Shown here one piece after another: positions 10,219 through 20,879 of a DNA stretch of 64,000 nucleotides. The stretch is taken from contig NC_049993.1 in NCBI RefSeq assembly GCF_000003815.2, forward strand, positions 3,730,518-3,794,517, given 5' to 3'. The stretch comes from Branchiostoma floridae. Lineage: Eukaryota; Chordata; Leptocardii; Amphioxiformes; Branchiostomatidae. The translations under genes and the position numbers were made by a program. The stretch's first letter is position 1. Every line of letters starts with the position of its first letter. Under the pieces are notes generated by a model, which saw only the letters and a program-made list of their open reading frames with translations, was not told where the DNA came from and did no database searches.

Positions 10219-11873
10219 CCACACATTTAAAAAAAAATCCTACTAAAAGCTAATGTTTACATAATACACATGAGACACGTTTACCAAATATGTCTTCGGT
10301 TGGTAGATGGGACTTTATACCATTTACATACTTAGAATAGTCCCTTTGCTTTTGATTTCGTCCATCTCAAATTGCATTGTCTGATTTGTCTTTGTCTCTT
10401 TCAGCTTGTTTTGGCACTTTGAAATGCCTACAGGCTATTTGGGAATCCCTAGCTGCCCATGCCAATTGATAAACAGGATTTTATCATGAAGAAGACATAT
10501 ATTAGCTACTGCAACAGGGCTCGAAATCCTTTTTCTGCATACCTGCACCACTGGTGCAGGTAACATTGGAAATTACCTCCACCAGACAAGTTTTACCTGC
10601 ACCACTCTGAATTTAGGAAGTAACGGGGGCCGCCCTAAGGTGCCCCCTGTCCTAAGATGCCCGGATTTTTTGCCGATCATATTATGCATAAGTACGCCGT
10701 GTTTGTTGCCACTGACTATGATAATTAGAAAGGTAAATAAACCAAGTCCAAACAAACAGCTTTATTTTTCTATCAAAAAATATTTACACATATTAACTTT
10801 CCTTTTTTTTTTGAAGACAGAATTTTCACAATAATGTTGGTAGCGCCGAATCACTGTGGTCACCTGTTACTAGGTATTAGTGGCTCGTGTCCATAAATAT
10901 GCAACCAGTACAAAACAGCCACACAACTGTCATACACATAAGAAATAAAGCTTCACAAAACACTACAAAAATTGGCCTTGAAATGTTTGTTGAGAAGAAG
11001 ATTTCCCATGAAAACATGACATGGATGGTGAAAGATTTAGCCCTCTTCGCGGGAGACAAGAAGCACACACAATCACAATTCTACTCTCAAAAGAAAGCTA
11101 ATATAACATAGAAATAAAATTTGTATTCATTTTTATTTAAATTGGTCACCAGCTTCCGAAAAGAGATAATTGCAAAAGGGGGGCAATTCAGGGCTCACTG
11201 TCTAGCGCAGCACAAAATCGGAAGTTATATTCACGAAAACGTCCTCAGTGTTTGCCACTTGTAACTAGGAGGGTGAAGGGTTCATGAACCATATGAATGC
11301 ATTCCTTATCCGAGTATGTTCTTTAGATGAATGTGTTAAAAATTCATTGATCAAAACTTGACCACTCTCTGGCAACTAGGGATTCGTGAGTTCGAGCGCG
11401 TGAAAGGGGGGGGGGCATCTTAGGGCGGCCCCGTTATAGATCATACTAAAATTGTTGAGGAACCATCGGCCATATTCTATCTATTTTATGCTTAATAGTG
11501 GGTAACAGTCAATGCATCTGATAGCAATCCACATACACCTACATCATAGGGCATTTATGTATAAAACCCAGTACTTGGACCAATGCAGGTGCAGGTACCG
11601 GTAGACACCAGAAATACCTGCACATCTCCAATTTTACTTGCACTAACATGTATATGCAGTTGGTATTTTGAGCCCTGTGCAAGTAAATGTTTAACTCACG
11701 TTGGCAAGGGAGAAGAAGTTTCCGACGACCGGCCATCCTCTGGGGCCTGGAGGAAGTTTCCTTGTGTTGCTAAAGATCCAAGAAGTCGCAAGAAACACAA
11801 CCAAAAGGACAAGAGTTGTCTGTAAGATGACGTTCTCGCCTACTAAACGTGCCAAGACCTCGATGGCGGCCAT
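3148..11873 (-). CDS. Cytochrome P450, CYP2-like, six exons; heme exon absent from window
   Basis: Microsomal monooxygenase of the CYP2 type. Coding order on the minus strand is 11873-11700, 7441-7249, 6420-6192, 5484-5076, 4372-4175, 3274-3148. All junctions are GT/AG and the phases (0, 1, 2, 0, 0, then 1) join without a frameshift, giving 1330 nt or 443 residues. Visible in order: an N-terminal hydrophobic anchor, the PPGPRGWPVVGN hinge, the C-helix WKEHRKF, the I-helix AGTETTS at about residue 310, the K-helix ExxR as EVGR, and the WSVHYDPEHFPNPGKFDPGRF region before the heme loop. CYP2 proteins are about 490-500 residues, so only the last roughly 55 residues, with the heme-ligand cysteine, are missing. 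That exon is not found down to position 1, with the SGNH ORF in between. Either it lies further left or the gene is truncated. Family assignment is firm; subfamily is not. Confidence 0.88.
3458..3489. repeat. (TC)n microsatellite
   Basis: An uninterrupted TC dinucleotide run in P450 intron 5. Confidence 0.95.
3714..3890. mobile_element. MITE with long terminal inverted repeats
   Basis: The ends are inverted copies: CGTCTAcTGTAGCTTCCGG at the left matches the reverse complement of the right end (CGTCTAtTGTAGCTTCCGG). The match continues through GACGTGACGTCAGAGACA and GTCGTAAATGCCAGATA, with a short extra insert in the left arm. It lies in P450 intron 5. No transposase is present. Confidence 0.75.
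4175..4372 (-). CDS. P450 exon 5 (K-helix)
   Basis: 198 nt, phase 0 at both ends, donor GTGAGG. It encodes VQEEIHTVFG then PYTEAVLTEVGRTATIAP. The Glu and Arg of EVGR form the K-helix ExxR pair. It ends in GYHIPEGATVA, which joins cleanly to exon 6. Confidence 0.9.
4494..4530. repeat. Short hairpin
   Basis: GACCTAGTTCTC and GAGAACTAGGTC form 12 bp arms around a short loop in the P450 intron between exons 4 and 5. Function unknown. Confidence 0.5.
4846..4980. mobile_element. Small MITE, about 135 bp
   Basis: The left end CAGTCAGCCCGCCGATCTC is matched by the inverted right end (CAGTCAGTCCCGCCGATCTC). It lies between P450 exons 4 and 5 and has no coding content. Confidence 0.65.
5076..5484 (-). 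CDS. P450 exon 4 (F-G region and I-helix)
   Basis: 409 nt, starting FEYNDDKFIHLMDTFD and ending LNPDIQRK before a GTAAGG donor. It contains the I-helix oxygen-activation motif AGTETTSTT. It is larger than single vertebrate CYP2 exons, which suggests two ancestral exons are fused here. Confidence 0.9.
5920..6165 (-). mobile_element. LINE (CR1-type) 3' end fragment
   Basis: The minus strand translates to the end of a non-LTR reverse transcriptase: PRIDVFKNSYFPRTIAEWN, then SPSTVGASALGGFKHLHAD. It is followed by a 3' UTR ending in GCCGAAGGGCGGTTATACTG. A second copy of the same 3' end lies at about 20895-21140. It is inserted in P450 intron 3. Confidence 0.75.
6192..6420 (-). CDS. P450 exon 3 (C-helix)
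   Basis: 229 nt. It encodes GIATAPFGTPWKEHRKFTL and FGFGKRSMEGKILEE, then CSIVFGYR split across the junction. WKEHRKF corresponds to the C-helix WxxxR, which contacts a heme propionate. The donor is GTGAGC. Confidence 0.9.
6590..6785. mobile_element. Fragment of the piggyBac-like repeat family
   Basis: It resembles the start of the copy at 63482 (GACGTCGCATAACTCCG, then AACGGGTTTCTGAAGGGCAT). Terminal repeats are missing. Confidence 0.45.
6806..7053. mobile_element. TTAA-flanked MITE with about 55 bp inverted repeats
   Basis: The ends AGGCCCCCTCTCACTTGACG and CGTCAAGTGAGAGGGGGCC are inverted copies, and the match continues inward to TTGCGGCATTGCTGCGTTCG. TTAA abuts both ends, consistent with a TTAA-targeting transposase supplied elsewhere. 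It lies in P450 intron 2. Confidence 0.75.
7249..7441 (-). CDS. P450 exon 2
   Basis: 193 nt. It encodes GHRHLVLTDWSKTYGPVYRV, then FSSRPDNAIFKIINPQRLG. The YGPVYRVNLAGK strand is typical of CYP2. The acceptor AACAAG is modest but has a pyrimidine tract (TTTTCTTATCTTG) upstream. The donor is GTAAGT. Confidence 0.88.
7626..7870 (-). mobile_element. 3' end of a LINE or SINE with TCAAA-type tail
   Basis: Read on the minus strand it ends CCGAATAAATCAAATCAAAT, a simple-repeat tail typical of non-LTR elements. A related tail lies at 14344-14470. No coding sequence remains. Confidence 0.5.
7871..8844. other. P450 intron 1 sequence, no gene
   Basis: AT-rich sequence without a convincing ORF, splice-framed exon or recognisable repeat. 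Confidence 0.4.
8845..9309. mobile_element. MITE, about 465 bp
   Basis: The ends AGTCAAACCTGCACAAG and CTTGGGCAGGTTTGACT are inverted copies that continue into GACCACC / GGTGGTCG. The body is rich in GGTCG-type motifs. No transposase ORF. Confidence 0.65.
10094..10217. repeat. (CA)n microsatellite
   Basis: Long CA run with occasional CG and CAT interruptions in P450 intron 1. ORFs predicted through it are artefacts of the repeat. Confidence 0.95.
10515..11677. mobile_element. hAT-like non-autonomous element
   Basis: It begins CAGGGCTCGAAATCC and ends with the inverse of CAGGGCTCAAAATACC, the CAGGG-type terminus seen in hAT elements. Inner inverted segments also pair: GGGGCCGCCCTAAG near 10627 with the inverse near 11420, and CCTGCACCACTGGTGCAGG near 10541 is itself a palindrome. 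I do not see a clean 8 bp target duplication, and no transposase remains. It lies in P450 intron 1. Confidence 0.55.
11700..11873 (-). CDS. P450 exon 1 (membrane anchor and hinge)
   Basis: 174 nt from ATG at 11873 to a GTGAGT donor. The start chosen is in AAGATGGCGGCC, a good Kozak context; an in-frame ATG at 11891 would add MRWATK. It encodes a hydrophobic anchor (VILQTTLVLLVVFLATSWIF) and the PPGPRGWPVVGN hinge that positions the catalytic domain at the ER membrane. Confidence 0.88.
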
Positions 11874-11891
11874 CTTTGTTGCCCAGCGCAA

Positions 11892-13960
11892 TCACTGTCC
11901 TATCTCCCTCATTCTTACACGTGAACAGTGTTGACAAATTAGCTGTCAATCACTATCGAAAACTGCTCGTGATTGGTTGACACTTTTTGCAGGTGCGTAG
12001 TGGTAATGTTTACCCATTTTTCCTTGATCTTTGACCCCTTTTGCTATTAGCAATCTTGCTAACTGGCTTGGAATCAACACACCGAGTAAATTCTAACTGC
12101 CCAGTAAAAGTATAACAGTTACATACTGTACGGTGTACCGAGTTGTCGACCAACGTTTCTTTGAAACTGATTTTCGTGACCTGGTGTTCCTTTTGGAAAA
12201 GTTTCCTTGTAAATTTCTAAAGATAGTATGCTGGTACGTTTTCGGGGACACATTGTCCAACGTCCAGTTTGCCTGATGGCGTTTTCATCTCTTGATACAC
12301 CTCCTTGGTTTGCCAAGCTCTTTCTTTGGCAACAATTGGAATGAAGGTCAACGTACGAACGGGCATTTTGTTGTTACGTAGTGCTAGTAGCATAGAATGA
12401 CGTTTTGGTAGCAGAACACAGTTTTCGGCTTAAAGAGATTTCTATTGTAAAGGGACAAAGGGTGACTACCTTCGACACGGAAAAATTATAGTAGGGTGAA
12501 CTTCAGGTATACCAAAAATGAATATGTTTCAGTTTAGAGTACAATCCTCAACATTTTGAAGAAAAAAAACTGTCTTTAAAACGCCGCTCTGCGGAAGGTC
12601 AAATAATTGCAGCCGGCTAACACCAGAAAGCCAATTGCGTAATGGGGCTCATTTATACACGAACTGGAAAACCTTCACAATCCAAATCATACAGTCTCAA
12701 AGTCTACACATTCCTTGGCCACGAAGCACGCTTGTATCCGACTTCCTCTCAAATATGATTTTTAATTAGCTTTTAACAAGTTTCTCCGTTTAATTTTACG
12801 TGACGTGTCATAGGCCGGTGATCACGTCCTGCTACCTTATGTTATACTTAAATCAATGTCAATGTGATAATCAGCGAAGGTACTTGCGATATTTTGGTGC
12901 AAATTTGAAAATTCATACCTTACTCATTGTGCCGGTAGCTGTTTAAAGTTGTAGACACCATGTTATGCATCGATGTAGGTTAGACATTTAGGTAATAAGA
13001 TACGTAGCTGCCCAAAAATAGTTACTCAAGCAACTGAATGTGGATTTGGAAACGGTCAGACGTTTCAATCAGTTTTCGTCAGTGACACTGAAGAGATCTT
13101 ATTGGAGAGGGTTATCATGTTATGTTTGATATAGCGAGGCAGCGCAGCTGGGTATTCCTAGTCATTCCGGATTCGAACTCTTGATTTGAACTCCAACGGA
13201 GTGTAGAGACTGTAGTCCAAGTGGACCCTAAAACGCGTGTGTAAACCTGTCCACTCTTTGATAGTGCCTATAAAAACATATGTGTTTTATGATAAACAGA
13301 TTATCTGTCTGAACTGTCTGTAGTCGCCATGCATCCATCAACAAATGATGCATGCGAACGATTCATTGATTGAGGTTATCGATCATAAAACATATCAGTT
13401 CTTGATCTCCACTATAACAAAATAAAACTTCTTGCTGAGTCAATTATTGTCACAGAATATTATGAACTTTCATTTTATCTTGTATCATTGTTTTTTTTTC
13501 ACCAATATGTTTTATTGGTGGAAAAACTAAAAGTGTAAGTTCCTATATCACCCGTCAGAAACATAGAAGAATATATTTTAACCCCAAAAACCACTGTATG
13601 AGGTCAACACTGACCCCAGGAGTATATTAATATGTGCCATTATGGCATTTCTGATCGAAAACAAATTTCCTTTCATGAGTTTGTTTGTACATATGTATTA
13701 TAATTTCTCTTACGTTTTTACCGTTTTTACCGAGATCATAATGTAAGTTATCCTAGAAAGTTTATGCATGGTCCAGTGGGGTCAAAACTGACCCCAGTAT
13801 TGTTTTAAACAAACTTTTGAAACCCACACATAAACAACTTATCGTAGGATCACGAAATTTTAAGAGAATGTTGTACATGTGAAACAAAATTATGTCGAGG
13901 CTAAAGAAACAGAAAAAGTTAGCACAATAAGGAATATTGCGACACTGAAACAATTGATAT
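11892..13960. other. Intergenic, no confident gene
   Basis: The P450 upstream region. A minus-strand ORF at about 12119-12365 has a protein-like run (AWQTKEVYQEMKTPSGKLD) but matches no family I recognise and ends at an in-frame stop. GGGGTCAAAACTGACCCC at about 13779-13797 and a related copy at about 13600 are near-palindromic. Confidence 0.35.
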
Positions 13961-13983
13961 TTTAGAGTAGGCGGTGCTTGTCT

Positions 13984-14343
13984 TTGAAGACTGTTTTAGA
14001 GAAGGTCCAGTGCAGAGCGGCCAGGTTGATTTGTTGTCGTTTCCGTCAGTCCTCCAATGTAGGGGCCATGTTACAAGACTTGCGTCTGAAGACACTACAG
14101 GCAAGGCGGAAAAAAGCTAGACTCACAACCCTCTATAAGTTTTACAATGGAATTGTCACCGTTAATTCGCAAAAGTTGCCCACTATAAAAAGACACAAAA
14201 GACAAACAAGACACCAACACCTCCGTTGCAGGAAAGCTTGCAGAGAAATGTCCTAGAATTCTTTCCGCGCACGGTCGTAGACTGGAACTCTCTGCCTGCA
14301 GACATGGCAACTTTACTTACCCTGTCCCCCTCCAGGGAAAAGT
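13984..14343 (+). mobile_element. LINE reverse transcriptase C-terminal fragment
   Basis: Plus-strand translation gives LEKVQCRAARLICCRFRQSS, then LQARRKKARLTTLYKFYNGI, then after a frameshift EFFPRTVVDWNSLPADMATL. These are hallmarks of the C-terminal end of CR1-type LINE ORF2. The element is 5' truncated and ends where another element's tail begins. Confidence 0.75.
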
Positions 14344-14470
14344 TGAGTTTGAGTTTGAGTTTATTTATTCGCACGTAGAACACAAAAACAGAGAAATGTA
14401 CATTGGATAAAACAAATACTGTGCGGGAGGAAGGGAGGAAGCCTAACGGCTTATGCGAGCCCTCCTCCTA
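14344..14470 (-). mobile_element. 3' tail of a non-LTR element
   Basis: On the minus strand it ends GCGAATAAATAAACTCAAAC with ACTCAA repeats, abutting the LINE fragment to the left. It is related to the tail at 7626. Confidence 0.45.
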
Positions 14471-16055
14471 TAGCGTATGCAATTCTAATGAAATAATTGA
14501 GGTGATAAACAATTGATAATACTAGAAAGGCCGACATTTGCTTGGGTGCAAATACAGCATATTTCAGCCATACCCATTCCCACGCAACATTGGACTGTTC
14601 CAAGTCACCCCTGCGCAAAAATGCAATATTTTAATGTAAGTTATCCCCAAAAGAGAACTAATATTGTGAATTGATTCCATGTCAAAACAGAGCTTGCCCA
14701 ATATGCCCCGGGCCCATATGGAAGAATATAATCTTCCACAGGAGCGCCTATGCATAACTGATTGGTTTTTAGAATTGCGGCAGCTCTTATTTTTCCGAGA
14801 GTGAAAAAAAAAAGCATCTTCCATTCAGAAGACGCCATTCAACAATTTCCACTTCGATAACTAGGTCTAAGTACCGTCATAATCTCCTTGTGATGTGGGT
14901 ACATTTATTATTGCAGTGAACTTTTTTTTAGCAAGCAGGGCATACGTTTTAATAATTGTCAGGTGCAGGTACTGTGTAGTAGGAGTGTTGTTGTTTTTTT
15001 CAAGCTAAAAACTTCAATCTTCTTCTTGTTTTGTATGAGCCATTACATAAACGGAGACGTCTCGAAATTTTACAAGAATTTTACCACTCTGTCGCTTCAT
15101 TTCTTTTCTGAAAGATCCCAGGACCAACAAGTTAATTTGATTTTGCTTTATCTATATATTTCATTTTCCTTCGAATTCTATGCCCCTGCATACCACTGTT
15201 AAATTGTTTTACTTTGTATGCAATCAGCCATCGGACGTAATCTTGTCTGAGTGTTATAATTTCCTGCTCGTAGCGTGCGAGACCTGGAGGATAGATGTTT
15301 CTACTTTGTTCGCGGGGGTTTCTTTTCGGAGGTCAGTGGTGATACTCTGGTACTGAGAGTGTTTTATTGGGCTCAAACTCTGGCAGTTTAAAGTTACTTA
15401 CAATTTGAATGTACAAAGTTTACGTCAAAAAAGAACAACAACAACACTAGAAGTACCTACATTTGTTCGGGAAAAAATACATGCATCAAAACTAAACGCA
15501 AGCCGTCCAATTTTCCCTGTCCAAATCTGCCGAAAATGATTGATAGTGCCATGCGGAATGTTGGTAAATTCATCGACACTAACGTTCAATGCACGCGTAC
15601 CGTCCGCTACCGCTCAAATGACCCTGTCTGAACTCCAAATCCTCGCAAACTACAATTTCAAACCGGGCACAGGGTACCATATGGCCACTTGGGTCTGTAA
15701 TATGCATCTGTTTGTGTATATACGGGATTGCAAGGCCCCGCTTATGAATATTAACTAGCATTCGCCTTTCTCGTCGCTGATTGGCTGGCGTCCATAAAGT
15801 AATTATCTCTCGCTCTCCCCAGACCGCTGGCACCTGGCACGTGTGGGCTCTGGGGTCACTGGAGTTCACGGCAGGAAGCCGAAAGAAAACCAATTTCCCC
15901 TCAGAAAAGCGCTGAAATTAAGCATTTTAAAGTAGTTTATGCCCAAAATTTTACTTGGATCATTTTACCAACTATCTAATGCCTATCTACACCAAATTTA
16001 AGGTCATTCCATTGTAATTCAAGGGAACAGGGGGCCACAATATACCGTTTTGGTC
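14471..16055. other. Intergenic, no gene seen
   Basis: No supported exon. The segment near 14527 (GAAAGGCCGACATTTGCTTG) recurs at about 20362, so part of this is dispersed repeat. Confidence 0.4.
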
Positions 16056-16059
16056 AAAA

Positions 16060-16295
16060 CATGACCTTTAAACTTCAATAAAATCATTTTAGAGGCAGAT
16101 ATGAAAAAAATGAGAATAAAACACCTCGGTATTGACCCACTCTACCTTTGTGCCAAATTTCAGGTCATTCGGTCACGGAACGACGGAGATGAATCGCTTT
16201 GAAGACTTGACAGGAGAAAGAAAGAAAGAAAGAAACATTACGAATACAATATATTTCACCATACCATATATGGTATGGCTGAAATATAAAAACAA
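16060..16295. repeat. Dispersed repeat with internal palindrome
   Basis: Shares CAATAAAATCATTTTA and ACGAATACAAT with 22640-22790. At 16255-16291 it contains a near-perfect inverted repeat centred on ATACCATATATGGTAT and flanked by TATTTCA / TGAAATA. Confidence 0.55.
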
Positions 16296-17720
16296 GGAAA
16301 TGTATGGCCCAGCTCTTCAAGGTAGCAGAACACAATATTTATCCGCGAACCCCGGGGTCTATGACGCGGGTAGATAAAATCATCATCATAAAATAGTACG
16401 TATAAAACTGTTGAAGGAGCGGTAAACAGCCTTATTTGAGAGACAGCCAGATACAACTAGTGCTGCATAGTCAAAGAAGGTGTCGACTTTGAGACTGCAT
16501 GATTTGGGTTGTGAAAGTTTTCAATTTCGTGAATAAATGCGCCCCATTACGCAACTGCCTTTCTAGTGTGAGCCGGATGCAGTTCTGTGACCTCCGCAGA
16601 GGGGCATTTCAAAGAGGGCGTGAGAAGACGATACGCCGACATGATTTTTTTTTTTGTGGATATTTTGTGGCTTGTACCTTCAACTCAAACATATTCGTTT
16701 TGGGTATTCCAAAAGTGCACCCTACTATATTTTTAATGCGTCGAAGCCAGTCACCTTGAGGCCCTTAACTATAGAAATCCCCATAGGCCGAGAACTGTGT
16801 TCTGCTACCTCAAATAACGACTACATCATCCCATACCGTCCACACAAACAACAGTTCCCCCTGACATCTGATCTGACCAAAATGTGTGGCAGATTCATCA
16901 ATATAACGATGTTGGCCACCTCAACCTGCAGAAGAAGACTGTGCAGGTGGCATTGAATCGTCTAGTCTCACACTCACATATTGCTGTTGATATAAAGATT
17001 GACAAGTCGTGATATGCCACTTATGATATAAACAAAATGACGATCTTTAATCCCCATGCAGAAGTTGGGATTAGAGATCTTAACATTTCTGTCAGGAGAG
17101 CAAAAACAATTATTGACAATGGATCGGGGTTTACAGAAAACATTGCTCCAGGCAGTATCCGGGACTCAAGCAAAAGAAAACAACACGGTGTGCCTAAGTT
17201 AGAAAAACCTTGCACGTCAGAGGAAAGTAGCCTACATGGCTTTGTAAGGCGTTTGAAAATTTGCCTTATCGTCATTAGTCTAATAATTTCTAAAACTTTA
17301 TATTAAAACACGAACGATTCGACGCCATCTGCCAGGCACAGGGGATAAAGAGACAAGCACCGCCTACTTTTGAATATTCATAAGATCAACGTGTTCTTGA
17401 ACTTTGATAGTTTGACACTTGTATCTGTGCAACCAAGCACACCACAACCGGATTTTAGCAGGAATCACGCCCGTTTTCTATTGTTTAACGCTTCAGAATA
17501 TAATCAGATCGAAGCCCGTCGTCTCAGATTCCAGACTGCGGCGCTCTTGAATTTTTAGGCAGGGACAGTGCCTGTACCAATCTTGCAACACCATTGGGCG
17601 CGTGGACAGTTTCTCCAAGACGACTTCAACATGAGGTAGGTCTTGCTTAATACATGTATCTAAACTGCATTGACTCGTTATCAATTCTATCTATCAACTG
17701 ACATGGGTAATATATATATA
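16296..17720. other. Intergenic with possible LINE remnant
   Basis: Around 16880-16990 the plus strand reads VWQIHQYNDVGHLNLQKKTV, reminiscent of the end of some LINE RT proteins but too short to assign. Near 17352-17369 lies AGACAAGCACCGCCTACT, an exact inverse of a sequence at 13967-13984. Confidence 0.3.
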
Positions 17721-17860
17721 TAGAATACAGCAGGGTGTGTTCCGTATCACCCAAGGTTCCAGCTCTCCCGCGGGTATTATCGCCCGAAGGCAGGAGGGTG
17801 ATCCGACCCGCGGGAGGGCTGGGACCGAGGGTGATGCGGAATACACCGTGTGGTATTCTA
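17721..17860. mobile_element. TA-flanked MITE, 140 bp
   Basis: The element is almost all inverted repeat. The left arm starts TAGAATACAGCAGGGTGTG and runs to CTCCCGCGGG; the right arm is its inverse starting TAGAATACCACACGGTGTA. Terminal TA on both sides suggests a TA target, as in Tc1/mariner-type elements, but no transposase is present. Confidence 0.7.
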
Positions 17861-19290
17861 TTTATGTCATATCCACCAGAGAAAACATATATTTGGGTGC
17901 GAAATGCGCCATAAGTTAAGAAAATTCGGTGCCCTCGAACAAACATTGTTACAACAGCAATGTTCCAACGTCCGAATCAGGTACTTTTCGAATTTTCGAC
18001 CACGCCGATGTAGCGTGCGCAGTCTATGTTCAACTTATTCGGTAGAAGCCTGATACAACTTCGAAGCCCGTTTTGTACGGCTTTTTATCACACGGTGTGA
18101 AAAACCTGTATCGAACAGTATCGCGGCCCAGGTATGACATAAAGATGAGTATCCAAAACACCCACTAATCATTCCACGCAGGGCTCACAAAACAAAGGAT
18201 CCCCCTCCACATACCCGACTCGCCCACCAGCTCACACTGAGTTCATATCTCCTCAAACGTATTTTTGCTGCTTGTCGTTGCCTCTTTTTTTCCACTATTT
18301 TCTGGTTACATGTTGCTTTTTAATAAGCCACATTCTGGTGATATCCTGACAGATGAAATGCAAGCAAAATACGTGGCAATCAGAAATCAGGTAAGTAGAC
18401 CAGTGACAATATGGTTAGTTTGCAAACGCCTGTTAAAACCATGTATGCTATGTTCTCCTGACGTGGCAAGGTTTTTCTTACTCAGACAGACCGTAATGTT
18501 TTCTTTTGTTTGAGATCCGGAGTCTGTCTGAAGCTATGTTTTCATGGTTTATTACTCAGGTCATAGGTAACAGTGACATATCCGTCTTTGTTTGAAAAAC
18601 AACAAACAAATAAACAAACAACAATTTACAGCTAGGGCATGAAATATCACACTCTCTCCAACAGGATTTATCCAGTGTCACTGACCAAAGGCACCAGACG
18701 GTTGTCTTAAACGTCTGGATGGATCATATTGAGTTGTTTTAGTAACTAAGTCTTGGCAAACATCATATCTGCTTTTCTGAAGTCATGAATTTGATGGCTT
18801 CATTTCTCAGGTGACAAGTAAAGATGGGCGAGACTGTTGCGATGGAAATATTCACAATCACGCGATTCTACGGGATTTCCGATGAATATGCTGTAATATC
18901 TTATACACTGCTGTTTCTGAGGAAAAAAAGCGCTTTTGAAAATCGTTAAACTCCTCATAAGATACAAAACCGTCTCTTTAGCTGTGATTCTGGACTGGCG
19001 CACACCCTCTTCTGAATTCACAGGCGGTGGCAGTGTCTGTACCACCCACAAAACTATTGGGGAATTGGAACTACCGACCCATTTTTTTTCAGGTCTGAAA
19101 CAGAAAACGCTGTATTTTTCCCTAGGCCTTACCGTTCTGTCTGGATTCCCAATTTCTTCAACACCATTTGGTAGCAACTTAGCTAACATAATGCTCATTG
19201 TAATCATGGTAAGCCTTGCAAGATACAACTTACAACTACAAGATAATGAAGTGACAAAACATGGTATCACAATCAATAGGTCTTTTATTC
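17861..19290. other. Intergenic, no confident gene
   Basis: Only short ORFs without family resemblance. A leader-like peptide near 18265 has no supporting exon structure. Confidence 0.4.
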
Positions 19291-19294
19291 CTAT

Positions 19295-19500
19295 ATTTAC
19301 CTTCGCCAAGAAGGTTATATTTTCGGTCAAGGCCTTGTGTCCCTATATGTAGGTAAACAGCATATAACTCAAGAAGCTGTGTATGGATTTTAATGATATT
19401 TGGTATTTGAGTAGCGGTTGCGGAAAGGAAGGTCGAGTTCGAAAATGGTTGGCATAGCATTTTTTCGTCAGGACGGTAGCGGGTAAGTGATGTCTTACAT
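19295..19500 (+). repeat. Dispersed repeat beginning ACCTTCGCCAAGAAGG
   Basis: Shares TTCGCC(A/G)A(G/A)AAGGTTATATTTTCGG, CCCTATATGTAGGT and AAGCTGTGTATGGATTTTAA with 31932-32140. A diverged start lies at about 19765. The inverse motif CTTTCTTGGCGAAGG is found at about 35790 and 61228. Probably SINE-like. Confidence 0.6.
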
Positions 19501-20287
19501 AATGTAAAACTAATTATGCAAATCAACATACAATTTGCATAATCAATGAGGAAAGGTCATAAATCCACTGCAGTGCATGGTAGGACTTTCAAAAGTGTCA
19601 CATATGTAACTGAGAAAAAGAGAAATGTCAATAGACACTTGGCCAAAGCCCCTATCATCATTTACTAATCGGCCAGCCCGGAGTCTGGTAGAGACTACAT
19701 GATTTTGACAAAGCGCTATGAAAGCTGGGCTGGAAAGTATCACAACGGTGCACATAATTTTATTGTCACCTTTGCCAAGATGTTTATGTTTTTGGTAGCG
19801 TTTGTGGGGAACACACGTTCAAGCAGTCGTTTGCTATTGGAGCAGGTATCCTTTAGTAATACAAGAATAAGACTGTAAAGTCTTGAATAAAGGCATGGTT
19901 ATTTGGCGAAGGGATGTGTTCGTGGAACTCTAGTTTGATGATGACAGGGTAAAAGGCAAAGTAATATATTATTTACTGCAAATCGTTTTCCTACTGTTTG
20001 TAATTCTTAATTCTTTTTTTATATTTTCAAAGATACAAACATTGGCTTTCTATTATACCAAACCTGAGTTCAAAGGTTTAAGGTTGTATTATATTTACCT
20101 AAATTGTACATGTATTATAGTCATTTCAAGGAGAATCCATTGTTGAACAACGCATTGTACCAAAACACTTGTGCACAAATAATCATAGGAATTTGAGTTG
20201 TCTGTTCTGCCGTAATCTACAGAAGTTAATGACATATGAGTCGTATCTTTGTCCACTTCAGAGATATAAGATGCTGATGTCTCTCAC

Positions 20288-20350
20288 ACTGATCTTTTGC
20301 CAGTGAGGTCCAAATTCACACTGATCTTTTGCCAGTTAGATCCAAATATA
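20288..20350. repeat. Short tandem duplication
   Basis: CACACTGATCTTTTGCCAGT occurs twice, about 36 bp apart. Confidence 0.8.
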
Positions 20351-20359
20351 AATGAAACT

Positions 20360-20830
20360 GGAAAGGCCGACATTTGCTTGAAAAGCAAATGCTTTCAAAT
20401 GCAGCATTTTTCAGGAACCCCCTCCCCATGTAACAATAGACTGTTTCAAAATCAAGCATGAGCTAAAAGGTTATAGTTCTAATTAATATAAATTCGACTA
20501 ATCACAGTTTAGCCCCAAAATGAATTTTACAAAATTCCATCATTCAACAATGGACTATTCCAGTGCATCGCTTGTGAATTCTCAAAATAGACCAGCCCCC
20601 CCCCCCCCCCAAAAAAAAAAAACACTAAAACATTGCCTTCTATATAAGAAACCAAGTCCAAAATTGAACTTTGAAAAAAAGTTCCCCCGCGGTCTATTTC
20701 AAAAACGCTTCCGTTAAATTTAAATCAAAACCCGTCCAAAACTGAATTTGATTCAATCCCCCCTCCGTGCAAGGATAGACCCTTCATGTGAAACTCCTAT
20801 GTAAAGACTATGTTTAGTGGAGCAATAAAA
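20360..20830. repeat. Degenerate repeat region
   Basis: Diverged motifs of the type CCCTCC(A/G)TG(T/C)AA.AATAGAC recur at about 20420, 20545 and 20760, and again at about 22330, mixed with CAAAATAGA and GTCCAAAA. Confidence 0.4.
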
Positions 20831-20879
20831 AAAAATCCGCTAAAAGAGGACTATTGACATCTGTATGTTTGTCTCTATC

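Noticed and set aside
10000-10253. ORFs rich in His/Thr or Cys/Val
   Set aside because: Translations of a CA microsatellite.
12119-12370. Minus-strand exon upstream of the P450
   Set aside because: Protein-like words occur in more than one frame with stops, and there is no splice partner or known domain.
18936-19352. 138-residue plus-strand ORF and its antisense partner
   Set aside because: It runs into a dispersed repeat (from 19295) and has no recognisable domain.
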